Part shown: one piece after another, positions 53,855 through 62,967 of the stretch
Layout of the letters: the number at the start of each line of letters is the position of its first letter
Position numbering within the stretch: position 1 is the first letter of the stretch
DNA from: an uncultured Anaerovibrio sp.
GTDB lineage: Bacteria; Bacillota; Negativicutes; Selenomonadales; Selenomonadaceae
Reading direction: 5' to 3'
DNA: 64,000 bases
NCBI GenBank assembly: GCA_934196075.1
Contig: CAKPVW010000004.1
Location: 4,709 to 68,708, forward strand
Notes under the pieces: generated by a model
The model's input: only the letters and a program-made list of their open reading frames with translations
The model's database searches: none
Told to the model about the DNA's origin: nothing
Program-made: the position numbers and the translations under genes

Positions 53855-56095
53855 TTATTCAGCTTCTAACAGGAAGAGGCGGGAATAGAAGTCCCCACAG
53901 AATACTTTCTCTTCTGTTTTTTGCTCGCCACAGGCTTCATCAGTAGTAACCAAACCTGCCCGCATCAGCTCTGCTCCGGTGAAGCTGCCCATTTCCTCTA
54001 CATTGTCTATGGTGACATGGTAGGTAGCATTTTCATCCAGTCCCTGCAGCTTGGTCAGACTGAATGGCATGCAGGACTTGGACAACATCCGATAGAACCC
54101 AAAGATGGCCTGCTTCTTGTCTGGCGATACTACCATCCAGGCTGCTTCGTTGCCAGCAAATGGATCCTTGATACGATAGAAAGTACCATACTGAATCAGC
54201 TGGCGGTATTTCTTCATAAACTTAATCTGTTCCTTGACCTCCTCAAATTCCTCTGGAGACAAACGGCCCAGATCCAGCTCATAGCCGAAGCTGCCGAAGT
54301 AAGCCACATCCCCACGGAATTTCAGACTGGTATTTCTGAATACCTGATGATTTGGGGTAATGGATACATGAGAGCCAATAAAGGACAGAGGGTAGCAGTA
54401 GCTGGTACCATACTGAATGAAGAGACGCTCGCAGGCATCGCTATCGTCACTTGCCCACGCCTGAGGTGCATAGTAGAACATGCCTGGGTCAAAACGACCG
54501 CCCCCTGAGGCACAAGATTCAAAGAGTATATGGGGGAATTCTGAGGTTAATCTTTCGTACAAATCATATACTCCCAGGATATAGCGATGGAAGATTTCGC
54601 CCTGCTGAGCTGCTGGCCAGCCGGCGGATCCGCATTCGGTAATACTGCGGTTCATATCCCATTTGATATAGGAAATATCTGCGGTGCTGAGAACCTTGTA
54701 GATAGCATCATGGATGTAATCCACCACCTCTGGACGGGAAAAGTCCAGCACGTACTGGTTACGGCCATGAGATTGCTTACGGCCTGGCACGTGGATAATC
54801 CAATCTGGATGCTCCTTATAGATTGGAGTGTCCTTGTTCACCATTTCCAGCTCCACCCACAGGCCGAATTTCATGCCCATATCATTGATGCGCTGGGCAA
54901 GACCGGTGATGCCATTAGGCAGCAATTCCTTATTTGGTGTCCAGTCCCCCAGACCATGATAATCATCACGGCGGGTGGAGAACCAGCCATCATCCAGAAC
55001 AAACAGCTCTACATCGGCTTCCTGTGCCTTGCTGGCAATCTTTACCAGCTTGTCCTCATCAAAGTCAAAGTAGGTGGCTTCCCAGTTGTTGATAAGGATA
55101 GGACAAACCTTGTCCCGCCATACGCCTCTAGCCAGACGGCTGCGGTACAGCTCATGGAAAATATGGCTCATGCCATTCAAGCCTGTATCTGACCAGGTCA
55201 TAACAGCCTCTGGTGTCTGGAAATGCTGGCCTGGCTTCAACTGCCAGCAGAAGGACTGAGGATGAATACCCAGCATTACTCTGGAGGTATCAAAGGTATC
55301 TACCTCTATCTGAGCCAGGAAATTGCCGCTGTACACCAGAGAGAAACCCATAGCCTCACCCTGATTTTCATCCGTATTAGGACGCTTCAAAATCAGGAAA
55401 GGATTGTGGGTATGGCTGGACTGGCCTCTCATACTGCCAATTGACTGAATACCCTGTCTGAGATGAGCGGTTTTCTTATGTCTTTCTCTGGTCCACCAGC
55501 CGGAGAACTGCACCATTTCATAATCATCATCTGGCAAATCCAGATTAAGGCTCATGGCCTTGGTGAGATTGACTACTTCCTCGCCAGTATTCTTGAAATA
55601 AGCATTTCTGGCAATAGCATCAAAGTTAGCAAAAATTGTATAGGAGAGAATCAACTCCATGCCATCCTTGGCATCCATGAGCTTCACCAGCAGGGTTTCT
55701 GCTTCCTCATCCTTTTCCACATAGGTAGCAGGCAGTCCCTCCAGCTTTGGCTTGCCTGGTACAATCTCATGGGACACATAGCAGAAATCAGAGATTCTGC
55801 TGCCATCCTGCTGCAGTACCTCCACAGCTCCCTCACGGAAATCAGTGGCTCCGTAGGATGGATATTCCTGCTTTATCTGCTCCAGAGAAAATCTATATTC
55901 ATTTTCATAAACCTGAGCCAGCATAGAACGATAATGTACCTTGTCCTGGAGATAGGAATAATTCCCCTCCAAAGGCAGAGCCTGGCCAAAGTACAGCTGG
56001 CCTAAATGTCCATTGCGGATAATTTCAAACACATAGCTGATATTGCCATTGGTCAAATGAAACTGCTTTGTTTTTTCGTTAAACTGAATTGCCAT
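53855..56095 (-). CDS. Alpha-galactosidase (GH36)
   Basis: Cleaves terminal alpha-galactosides such as melibiose or raffinose. 746 aa. Key parts are FVLDDGWFSTRRDD, nucleophile YIKWDMNRSITE (Asp) and acid/base FESCASGGGRFDPGMFYY (Asp). No signal peptide, so cytoplasmic; substrates must be imported by the neighbouring symporter. The ATG giving MAIQFNEK is chosen because GGGGG lies 7 bases upstream. It follows the GPH symporter gene with a U-less hairpin between. Confidence 0.95.
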   Translation of the reverse strand: MAIQFNEKTKQFHLTNGNISYVFEIIRNGHLGQLYFGQALPLEGNYSYLQDKVHYRSMLAQVYENEYRFSLEQIKQEYPSYGATDFREGAVEVLQQDGSRISDFCYVSHEIVPGKPKLEGLPATYVEKDEEAETLLVKLMDAKDGMELILSYTIFANFDAIARNAYFKNTGEEVVNLTKAMSLNLDLPDDDYEMVQFSGWWTRERHKKTAHLRQGIQSIGSMRGQSSHTHNPFLILKRPNTDENQGEAMGFSLVYSGNFLAQIEVDTFDTSRVMLGIHPQSFCWQLKPGQHFQTPEAVMTWSDTGLNGMSHIFHELYRSRLARGVWRDKVCPILINNWEATYFDFDEDKLVKIASKAQEADVELFVLDDGWFSTRRDDYHGLGDWTPNKELLPNGITGLAQRINDMGMKFGLWVELEMVNKDTPIYKEHPDWIIHVPGRKQSHGRNQYVLDFSRPEVVDYIHDAIYKVLSTADISYIKWDMNRSITECGSAGWPAAQQGEIFHRYILGVYDLYERLTSEFPHILFESCASGGGRFDPGMFYYAPQAWASDDSDACERLFIQYGTSYCYPLSFIGSHVSITPNHQVFRNTSLKFRGDVAYFGSFGYELDLGRLSPEEFEEVKEQIKFMKKYRQLIQYGTFYRIKDPFAGNEAAWMVVSPDKKQAIFGFYRMLSKSCMPFSLTKLQGLDENATYHVTIDNVEEMGSFTGAELMRAGLVTTDEACGEQKTEEKVFCGDFYSRLFLLEAE

Positions 56096-56159
56096 AAATA
56101 TACCCCCGTCTTTCACCTATTATTAATTTTGGCGGTTGTAATCAACCTAGTTATACTGT

Positions 56160-56198
56160 TTAGTCCCCCGTCTCGTCTGTGGCGAAAGGGGGGACTAA
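56160..56198 (-). other. Hairpin between symporter and alpha-galactosidase genes
   Basis: TTAGTCCCCC pairs with GGGGGACTAA around a 19-base loop. In the direction of these genes no T-run follows, so it is likely an intercistronic stability element. Confidence 0.6.
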
Positions 56199-56202
56199 TT
56201 TT

Positions 56203-57624
56203 TTATTTATTCATGGATTCCCATTTGTCTTCCAATTCCTCAACAATGCGGGCATGTTCCTGCTCAGTCAAGGTAACCTTGGCACGGTAGATAAGAGCAC
56301 CGATAATCATCAACACGATAGGAGCTGCAAACATGATAATCTGCAAGCGCATCATATTGTCAGCAGTCAGACCGCTGGCACTGGCACTGCCGGTCATGCC
56401 TACCCAGATGGCAGCCAAGCCGATAATACCAGAGGAAACAGCGCCGGCGAATTTATCAACCAAAGGTCTTACGCAGAGGCACACTGCTTCATCACGATGG
56501 CCAAGCTTCAACTGGCCATACTCTACAGAGTCAGTAATGGTCATCAGCACAACCAGGAAAATCAAGGCCTGTGGCAGAGTAAAGAGACCAGCAGCCACCA
56601 GAGCCAAAGTAACATTAGTACCGCTCATAGCATAAAGCACCAGAGCAACTGTCATAACAGCAATGGAAGAGAAGAACAGCTTGCGACGGCTGAACTTGGC
56701 AGTGAGAATTGGGAAAGCTGCTACAGCCAGCAGGCCGATAACAGTATTGATAACACCCAGAATAGAGAACTTGGTAGCATCACCAATTACATAGATGAAA
56801 TAATACAGGTTGAAGTTGTTGACAATATTGATACCGATACCATAAACCAGATAAGCAATAGCCATCCAAAGGAGCTGGTCATTCTTGGTGAGAACCTTCA
56901 TTACATCCTTGGCAGAAGTCTCTTCCTTGTTTTCACGAAGAGCATTATCCTGCTCGTGAGTACCCAGGCCCAGGATGATTGCACCCAAGGTAGCAATACC
57001 ACCGCCGATGCAGGCAAAGGCAAACCAGCCTGTTGGATCACCAGCGCCGCCATTCTGATTGATGGAGAAATACAGCACAACCGGCATTACAATAACAGTA
57101 ACCAGCTGACCGCCAAATACGGAACCAATACGAGCAATAGTGGCGGTAACCTCACGCTCATGGGAATCAAAGGACAAAGCCGGAATCATGGACCAGATAG
57201 CTACGTCCTTGGCGGAGTAGAAAATATCCATGATGAAATATACAATAGCAAAGATAATAAGATACAGAGTTGGATTGCTTACGGTTAAACCTCCAAAATC
57301 GGTAAACAGCATAGCCAGGGTAACAGCTGCGACAACTGCACCACCCAGAACCCAAGGCTTGAAACGGCCCCAACGGGTTTTGGTTTTATCAATAATATTA
57401 CCAATAAATGGATCTACGAAAAGCTCTGCAATTCTCAATACCAGAATAATGGTAGTAACAATACCTATCATATAGGCATCATTGGTTGGATCCTCTGATT
57501 TGAACAGATTACTGGTAACAAAAATCATGAAATATGTGCCGATCATAGCATAGAACACATCATGACCGAAGGTACCGCAGGCATAGGCTATACGCTGCAG
57601 GACACGATTTTTACCGTTTGACAT
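56203..57624 (-). CDS. GPH-family galactoside:cation symporter
   Basis: Inner-membrane sugar symporter of the glycoside-pentoside-hexuronide group (MelB/LacS). 473 aa, about twelve helices. Signs are DVFYAMIGTYFMIFVTSNLF, the RIAELFVDPFIGNIIDKTKTRWG motif and RRKLFFSS. It has no C-terminal EIIA domain, unlike LacS. With the alpha-galactosidase downstream and lacZ nearby, the likely substrates are melibiose, raffinose-type sugars or lactose. Preceded 30 bases upstream by the cytidylate-kinase-like gene. Confidence 0.9.
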   Translation of the reverse strand: MSNGKNRVLQRIAYACGTFGHDVFYAMIGTYFMIFVTSNLFKSEDPTNDAYMIGIVTTIILVLRIAELFVDPFIGNIIDKTKTRWGRFKPWVLGGAVVAAVTLAMLFTDFGGLTVSNPTLYLIIFAIVYFIMDIFYSAKDVAIWSMIPALSFDSHEREVTATIARIGSVFGGQLVTVIVMPVVLYFSINQNGGAGDPTGWFAFACIGGGIATLGAIILGLGTHEQDNALRENKEETSAKDVMKVLTKNDQLLWMAIAYLVYGIGINIVNNFNLYYFIYVIGDATKFSILGVINTVIGLLAVAAFPILTAKFSRRKLFFSSIAVMTVALVLYAMSGTNVTLALVAAGLFTLPQALIFLVVLMTITDSVEYGQLKLGHRDEAVCLCVRPLVDKFAGAVSSGIIGLAAIWVGMTGSASASGLTADNMMRLQIIMFAAPIVLMIIGALIYRAKVTLTEQEHARIVEELEDKWESMNK

Positions 57625-57654
57625 AATATTAACTTCCCCTCTTTTACTAAATAA

Positions 57655-58257
57655 TTACCCCTTAACAACCTTGATATAGTCGATAATAGCATCAGCTATC
57701 TTGTCCAGTGAATCACGGCTGGTATTGACAACCAAATCATAGTTCCGGCCTTCTCCCCAGTTCTGACCAGTATAGTAGTTGTAATAACGAGCACGTTTCT
57801 TGTCCTCCTGATCCAGCTCCTTCAAGGTTTTGCCGCCATAGACTTCCTTGCCTCTGGCCTCACGGAATTCATCATCTGCACAGATGAAGATGGAGAATTT
57901 GTTCTCGAACTTCCGCAATACGTAGTCAGCACTGCGGCCCAGAATAACACAAGGGCCATCTTCTGCCAGCTTGCGAATAGCAGCAGACTCAGTCATGAAG
58001 ATTTTCTGACTGGAATCGCTCATATTCATGCCAAAGGAACGGAATGGCAAAAAGCTCATGGACAAAGGCTTGACATAGTTCTCCAGCTCTAACAAATCAT
58101 TTTCGCTGAGATCATCAAGACCAATTTTGGCTGCGGCAATATGGACAATCTGACGGTCATAGAGCTTGACACCAAGCTTTTCGGCTACCAGACCAGCAAT
58201 CTCACGGCCACCGGCACCATATTGACGGCTAATGGTAATTACAGGAATTCCACTCAT
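57655..58257 (-). CDS. Cytidylate-kinase-like family protein
   Basis: P-loop protein of the pfam13189 cytidylate-kinase-like group. VITISRQYGAGGREIAGLVA at the N-terminus is the typical altered Walker A, and the middle has GPCVILGRSADYVL. 200 aa. Family members are found next to sugar transport and PTS genes in Firmicutes, with no settled function. GAGGAGG is the ribosome site. First gene of the kinase-symporter-alpha-galactosidase group. Confidence 0.85.
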   Translation of the reverse strand: MSGIPVITISRQYGAGGREIAGLVAEKLGVKLYDRQIVHIAAAKIGLDDLSENDLLELENYVKPLSMSFLPFRSFGMNMSDSSQKIFMTESAAIRKLAEDGPCVILGRSADYVLRKFENKFSIFICADDEFREARGKEVYGGKTLKELDQEDKKRARYYNYYTGQNWGEGRNYDLVVNTSRDSLDKIADAIIDYIKVVKG

Positions 58258-58539
58258 AATACTTCCTCCTCTGATACAGCTTCCTTACCCCCACCGCTGG
58301 ACAAATTCCGGTCATAGTTATCAAATCCCCACTTTTGTTGCAAGGGAATTGTCATAATAATTTGGTTTTTTACCAAAAAATCTGACATAAACGGAATTTA
58401 TGGCGGTTTTTCTTTATTGTTTTACATCATTTCGCTGTTTCTATATAGGATTTTAATATTTTTTCCTGTATCACGCCACCCATATCTGTTACGTATATAC
58501 GGAAAAATGTTGTATTTTGCGTGTTTTCCTTGATTAATA
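58258..58539. other. Upstream region of the kinase-symporter-alpha-galactosidase group
   Basis: No gene here. On the minus strand TTGCAA with TAACTA 17 bases later (about 58300-58340) is a possible promoter. A GGTTTTTTACC hairpin and a CGTATATACG palindrome at about 58492-58501 are present, without known meaning. Confidence 0.35.
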
Positions 58540-58584
58540 AAATTAAAATAGGGCTGCGAGGCTAATTGGCACTCACAGCCCCTT
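58540..58584 (-). terminator. Terminator of the lactose PTS gene
   Basis: GGGGCTGtGAG / CTCGCAGCCC stem followed on the minus strand by TATTTTAATTTTA, about 50 bases after the stop. Confidence 0.8.
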
Positions 58585-58630
58585 GGGAAAAAGTACATTA
58601 ATATTACATCAATGCACTGACAGGGATAAC

Positions 58631-60319
58631 TTAAGCAATATGTGCCAGAGCAAATTCCAATGCACCAGCAGGATTCCGGGTAAGTCCTACATATTCCTTG
58701 CCAGAGCAGGTGGCTGCAGGTACGCCCTTCTCGTCACAGTCGTGCTTCAGTTCATCAAACATGGAAGCCATCTGTGGAGCCAGAACAATCAAATCATAGT
58801 CGGTAATGCAATCCTTGTGCTGACCATAGGCCATAGCGATGGAATCAACAGGAGCATTAGCAGCCTTGGCTCCCTTGACGATTGCCTTAGCCAGCATGGA
58901 GCTGGTGGCACCGGAGGCACAGAGAACCAGAACCTTCTTTTCAGTCTTTGGTACAGCAGCCTTGGGAGCTTCTTTCTTAACTTCAACTTCCTTAACAGCT
59001 ACAGCTTCTTCTACAGGTACACCATCATCATCCAGCTCAGCACCCTCAGCAATCAGAGCCTCACGCTCTACCAACTGCTTGTCATAAGCACGGAAGAATG
59101 GATAGTAAATAACAGCATCCACAACCAGCAGCAATGGCGCCAGGAAGAAGGACAGCTTGGCAAAGCCAGTAGCCACAATCAAACCGATAGTACCTGGAGT
59201 AGTCCAAGGCAGGATATAGGAGAAGGCGTTCATGCCCAGAACATCAACGAAGAACTTGTAGAGCCATACGTTGGCGATTGGAGCCAGAATGAATGGAACA
59301 AAGAGAACTGGATTCAATACGATTGGCGCACCAAAGAGGATTGGCTCGTTAACAGCGAAGATTACAGGAATAAAGGAGCTGCGTCCTACAGTACGGAGCT
59401 GCTTGGACTTGGCGATAAAGGCGCACATAGCGCAGAACATCAGGGTTGCACCAGTACCACCCAGAGTAGCTACGAAGTAAGAAGTTGGATGAGTCAGAAT
59501 AGCAGTTGCATGCTCACCAGCCTGTACCATCTGCAGGTTCAGCTCAATGTTAGCAATGTAGATAGCGGTTACAGCAGGCTCTACGATGGAAGGACCATGA
59601 ATACCTACGAACCAGAACATGGCCATAGCGCCATAGATAAGAGCGATACCGATATATCCGTCAGCAGCCTGGAACAGTGGCTTGAACAGCTCCAGAATCC
59701 AGTTACCAAAGAGCATGCCGGTTACATCACGGAATACGAAGCTGAATACCCAGAAGAAGGTAATGGAAGCAGCCAGAGGGAACAGGTCAGCATAGGTCTG
59801 AGCTATGTAATGAGGAACTTCCTCAGGCAGCTTGATGGTAATGCCACGGCCTACAAAGAACTTGTAGATATTTGGTACGGTGAAGGCTACCACAAAAGCG
59901 GAAAGCAAGCCCTTAGTACCCATGAACTCAGTGGCGATACCCTTATCTACACCCTCTACAGACAGCAGCAGGAAGCAGATGATGGATACGATCATTACGG
60001 ATACGGTGTTAATCTGACGGAGCTTTGGCAGCTTGTGGTTAAAGTTGTCAGTCAAGCTCTTGGCGATGGTAGCAACCATCAATACTGACAGGATACCCAT
60101 GGAATAACCATAAGCCTGCCACAAAAGACCGCTTACATAATCATCCCACTTGAAGTCCCAGATTTCTGGAATGCAGGCAACCAGAATGAACAGGGATGAA
60201 AACAGGATTACTGGCAGACAGCTTACGAAGCCGTCCCGAATTGCTCTCAGATATGGGTTGTTGGAAACCTTTTCAAAGAAAGGCTTCATTCTATCAACCG
60301 CAGCGATAATTTTTTCCAT
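58631..60319 (-). CDS. lacE: Lactose/cellobiose-family PTS EIICB (LacE type)
   Basis: Membrane EIIC domain (about 1-410: PYLRAIRDGFVSCLPVILFSS, FWFVGIHGPSIVEP, GGTGATLMFCAM) joined to a cytoplasmic EIIB domain at about 465-562 with KVLVLCASGATSSMLAKA, where Cys is the phosphorylation site. 562 aa, matching LacE. A Pro/Glu/Ala-rich linker (about 430-460) joins them. The partner EIIA (LacF) is not in the window. It lies 30 bases after lacG and should import lactose as lactose-6-phosphate; cellobiose cannot be ruled out. Confidence 0.9.
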   Translation of the reverse strand: MEKIIAAVDRMKPFFEKVSNNPYLRAIRDGFVSCLPVILFSSLFILVACIPEIWDFKWDDYVSGLLWQAYGYSMGILSVLMVATIAKSLTDNFNHKLPKLRQINTVSVMIVSIICFLLLSVEGVDKGIATEFMGTKGLLSAFVVAFTVPNIYKFFVGRGITIKLPEEVPHYIAQTYADLFPLAASITFFWVFSFVFRDVTGMLFGNWILELFKPLFQAADGYIGIALIYGAMAMFWFVGIHGPSIVEPAVTAIYIANIELNLQMVQAGEHATAILTHPTSYFVATLGGTGATLMFCAMCAFIAKSKQLRTVGRSSFIPVIFAVNEPILFGAPIVLNPVLFVPFILAPIANVWLYKFFVDVLGMNAFSYILPWTTPGTIGLIVATGFAKLSFFLAPLLLVVDAVIYYPFFRAYDKQLVEREALIAEGAELDDDGVPVEEAVAVKEVEVKKEAPKAAVPKTEKKVLVLCASGATSSMLAKAIVKGAKAANAPVDSIAMAYGQHKDCITDYDLIVLAPQMASMFDELKHDCDEKGVPAATCSGKEYVGLTRNPAGALEFALAHIA

Positions 60320-60349
60320 AACTCTCTCTTCTTTCTATATTATACTTTC

Positions 60350-61786
60350 TTAATATTCAACATCCTCAATTGGTACGATTTCCCCTCGCTGAGCCATCAG
60401 CTTGTACCAATATGCACTCTTCTTTGGATAACGCTTCTGGTCATTGTAGTCTACATAGAACAGACCGTAACGCTTGTTGTAGCCGTTGGACCAGGAAAGT
60501 ACATCCATCAAGGACCAGATGTAATAGCCGCATACATTAACCCCTTCTGCTACGGCTTTCAGCAGATATTCCAAATGCTGGGTAACGTATTCGATACGAG
60601 GTGTATCATCAATCTTGCCATTTTCAAAGTCGTCCTTGTAGCCCATGCCGTTTTCAGAAATGTAAATCTTCTTGTAATTCGGATAATCCTTGGCGATGCG
60701 CTTCAACTGATTGTACATACCTACTGGATAAATTGGCCAATCCCAATCGGTGGTTGGCACCTCTGGGTTGCAAACTCTGGCCCCTACCCCTTTCAGGGCA
60801 AATACGGAAGTTCCCTTGTCACCGGTGGAGTTGCTGTAGATTCTGCTTTCCCCTTCATAGGCCTGCAGGAAGTGGCTGGAGTAATAATTCATACCCAGGA
60901 AATCAATCTGCTCAGCAGCCTTGCGGAACTCCTCAAAGTCCTCTGGATAGGTTACCAGCTGGCCATTGTTCTTGTCAAGAATCTCATTGATCAGAGCCAT
61001 GGTTTCATCATCATAGCCACCGTGGAAGCAGGCATCCATCATGAAGCGGTTGGCCATAGCATCATCCAAATCTCTGGCATGCATATCCTCTGGCTTATCG
61101 GAAATGGCCACCTTGCCCTCCAGGGTGTGAACAATACCGATTTCTCCTGGCAGATTCATGGATTTGTAGAGATTCAGGGCCTTGGCATGGGCCACCATCA
61201 TGATATGCATCATCTGAATGGCAGTTGGCATATCGAACTGCTTGTGCGGTGGGAAGTTGCCTGCAATGTAGCCATTCTGTGGAATAGACCAAGGCTCATT
61301 GAAGGTGGCCCATTTCTTTACCCTGTCACCGAAGTTCTCAAAGCAGATTTTGGCGTAGTCTACGAAGTAGTCAATCAAATCTCTGTTGAGCCAGTGGCCA
61401 TTGTTGAAGAATGGCAGCGGAGTGTCAAAATGATGGAGAGTTACGAAAGGCTCTACCCCCTGCTTGATACACTCGTTAATTAAGTCATTGTAATAATCAA
61501 TACCAGCCTGGTTTATTTTGCCCTTGCCCTCTGGCAGGATGCGGGTCCAGGAAATGGAAATCCGGATGCCGTTGACGCCAAAGTCGTGGGACAGCTGTAA
61601 GTCTTCCTTGTATTTGTGATAGAAATCACTAGCTGGATCTGCGGTAAACCGGCTGCCGGGACGGTTCATATAATCATCCCAAGCGCATGGCCCTCTGCCA
61701 TCCTCCTTGGTAGCCCCTTCTACCTGATAGGCAGCTGTGGCACCGCCAAAAATGAAGCCCTCTGGGAACTTCTTCAATGTTGCCAT
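60350..61786 (-). CDS. lacG: 6-phospho-beta-galactosidase (GH1, LacG type)
   Basis: Hydrolyses lactose-6-phosphate to glucose and galactose-6-phosphate. 478 aa. Acid/base TFNEPW and nucleophile ISENGMG are in place. The SWSNGYNKRYGLFYVDY segment near the end is that of LacG and phosphosugar GH1 enzymes. The ATG giving MATLKKFPEGF is chosen because GGGGG lies 9 bases upstream. First gene of the PTS pair. Phospho-beta-glucosidase activity is the alternative. Confidence 0.9.
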   Translation of the reverse strand: MATLKKFPEGFIFGGATAAYQVEGATKEDGRGPCAWDDYMNRPGSRFTADPASDFYHKYKEDLQLSHDFGVNGIRISISWTRILPEGKGKINQAGIDYYNDLINECIKQGVEPFVTLHHFDTPLPFFNNGHWLNRDLIDYFVDYAKICFENFGDRVKKWATFNEPWSIPQNGYIAGNFPPHKQFDMPTAIQMMHIMMVAHAKALNLYKSMNLPGEIGIVHTLEGKVAISDKPEDMHARDLDDAMANRFMMDACFHGGYDDETMALINEILDKNNGQLVTYPEDFEEFRKAAEQIDFLGMNYYSSHFLQAYEGESRIYSNSTGDKGTSVFALKGVGARVCNPEVPTTDWDWPIYPVGMYNQLKRIAKDYPNYKKIYISENGMGYKDDFENGKIDDTPRIEYVTQHLEYLLKAVAEGVNVCGYYIWSLMDVLSWSNGYNKRYGLFYVDYNDQKRYPKKSAYWYKLMAQRGEIVPIEDVEY

Positions 61787-61878
61787 TGCTTTATACCCCC
61801 TAAGTAAAAATTGATTTATCATACGTTATAATTTCTTCAGGCTCCGGTACTCTCTCTTCCCTTCACCTTACATTTATT

Positions 61879-61931
61879 ATTATACGTTATTTTTTCAGCA
61901 GGTGTTTTCCAACCATGAAAACCTTTTCATG
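61879..61931 (-). promoter_or_regulatory. lacG promoter and palindromic operator
   Basis: TATAAT (minus, 61879-61884), with the 18-base palindrome CATGAAAACCTTTTCATG at 61914-61931 just upstream of where the -35 box should be. The -35 itself is poor, which fits an activator-dependent promoter. Confidence 0.5.
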
Positions 61932-61957
61932 ATGAAGAAAATCTGAAAATTAATACA

Positions 61958-61991
61958 TAAAAATATCCGGGCAGTATATAACTACCCGGAT
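61958..61991 (-). terminator. Terminator of the DUF4160 pair
   Basis: ATCCGGGTAGT / ACTGCCCGGAT stem followed on the minus strand by ATTTTTATG. Confidence 0.8.
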
Positions 61992-62076
61992 TATAAGGTC
62001 TAACTTTATGGAGTCACTACAATTTTATGTCTAACTTTTTAGGTCGGTGCATACTTCAGTCTATTTATGAATCTTA

Positions 62077-62298
62077 TTAACTTATCAGCTTAGAGTCTAC
62101 CTCATGTGCATTCCATGCATCATCAAAATCCCTATCAGATGTAATACTGCTGACCATATTAACAAAATCAGGATTCCCAAATTTTTCAGCATAATGAAAT
62201 TTATCAATTGGCAGCTTCTTGACAACGTATAACAATTCATCTTCTATATCAACATAGGCAACTTTCTTGGATAAGCGAACTCGTCTAATATTACACAT
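62077..62298 (-). CDS. Small protein downstream of DUF4160 (DUF2442-like?)
   Basis: 73 aa, MCNIRRVRLSKKVAYVDIEDE, no signal or membrane segment. Genes in this position usually encode DUF2442 proteins; the first 40 residues (VAYVDIEDELLYVVKKLPID) could fit such a small beta-rich fold, but the match is weak. It overlaps the DUF4160 gene by 8 bases, which shows coupling. The pair is found widely and may be a toxin-antitoxin-like module; unproven. Confidence 0.6.
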   Translation of the reverse strand: MCNIRRVRLSKKVAYVDIEDELLYVVKKLPIDKFHYAEKFGNPDFVNMVSSITSDRDFDDAWNAHEVDSKLIS

Positions 62299-62536
62299 TT
62301 GAAACCACTTCCTTCCATCTTTTTAACAAATAATCCTGCATGGATAATATTATCTGTACGGCTTCTTTCTGCTTTTTTGCTGAAATACCACCGACGATAA
62401 CCTTACCACTTTCTATCGCTATAGAAACGCTTCTTCCTGTACCCTTTTCTACGACATTAACATGTGGCTGATTATGTCCTTTTTCCTTATATCTTATTTC
62501 GATATAATAACCTTTACCCCTAAATTCTATCGGCAT
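62291..62536 (-). CDS. DUF4160 domain protein
   Basis: 81 aa; the IEIRYKEKGHNQPHVNVVEKG segment with its HNQPHVHV-like motif is diagnostic of DUF4160. GGGGGATATAC is the ribosome site. It overlaps the next gene. The function is unknown; the pairing with a DUF2442-type gene in mobile regions suggests a toxin-antitoxin-like or stress module. Confidence 0.8.
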   Translation of the reverse strand: MPIEFRGKGYYIEIRYKEKGHNQPHVNVVEKGTGRSVSIAIESGKVIVGGISAKKQKEAVQIILSMQDYLLKRWKEVVSNV

Positions 62537-62895
62537 GTATATCCCCCTCTGTGATGATTATATCACAATTTCTGATTTGCCGAGTAATATCTTTCTCCCT
62601 ACAAGTATAATTTATTATGCCACAGTTTTTCGATATACAGCCTGCGGTCATAACGACTTTTGCTCTGTCCGACTTAATGGCCCTATCTGATGGTTTATCC
62701 TAACGCACAAATACCGCTTGTCGCTGAGCCAATTCACAGAGACCGTAATGATAGAGAGAGCCACCGGGGCCACTTTTGCTACGCAAAAGCAAGAAGCCTC
62801 CTGACGCAAAAGTGTAATGCCCCTCCGGTTGTTGCCGAATCATTCCGTCTTTAATGTACTCAATAACCACATCAAAGTGATATTGTCAATATGTA
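62537..62895. other. Non-coding stretch with one end of an inverted repeat
   Basis: No gene supported. 62797-62845 is a copy of the repeat also at 63952-64000. A CTTTTGC / GCAAAAG hairpin (62773-62789) lies just beside it. On the minus strand the remaining sequence looks like decayed coding DNA (e.g. near 62630-62700) that I cannot identify. Confidence 0.35.
62797..62845 (-). repeat. Inverted repeat, left copy
   Basis: 49 bases matching the reverse complement of 63952-64000 at 46 positions; contains ACACTTTTGCGTCAGGAGG (minus strand). Confidence 0.85.
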
Positions 62896-62924
62896 TTGCT
62901 TTTGTCCGTACAATCGCGTACAAT
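62896..62924 (+). promoter_or_regulatory. Promoter of the DinJ/RelE module
   Basis: TTGCTT at 62896-62901, 17-base spacer, TACAAT at 62919-62924. TTGTCCGTACAA and a repeated GTACAAT overlap it, as in autoregulated toxin-antitoxin operators. Confidence 0.6.
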
Positions 62925-62967
62925 GAAGGTATAAATAGTTTACACAAAACTGAAAGGGGTTTTTGAT

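Noticed and set aside
58583..60088. 501-codon plus-strand frame opposite the PTS EIICB gene
   Set aside because: Antisense shadow; Ser/Gln/Asn-rich without domains. Similar long shadows opposite lacZ, galK, thiC and the methyltransferase were rejected for the same reason.
61996..62055. Insertion sequence end near the lac PTS operon
   Set aside because: The text (GTCTAAC...AGGTCGGT) loosely resembles an IS terminus and the 31.2-kb hairpin, but there is no transposase or matching second end.
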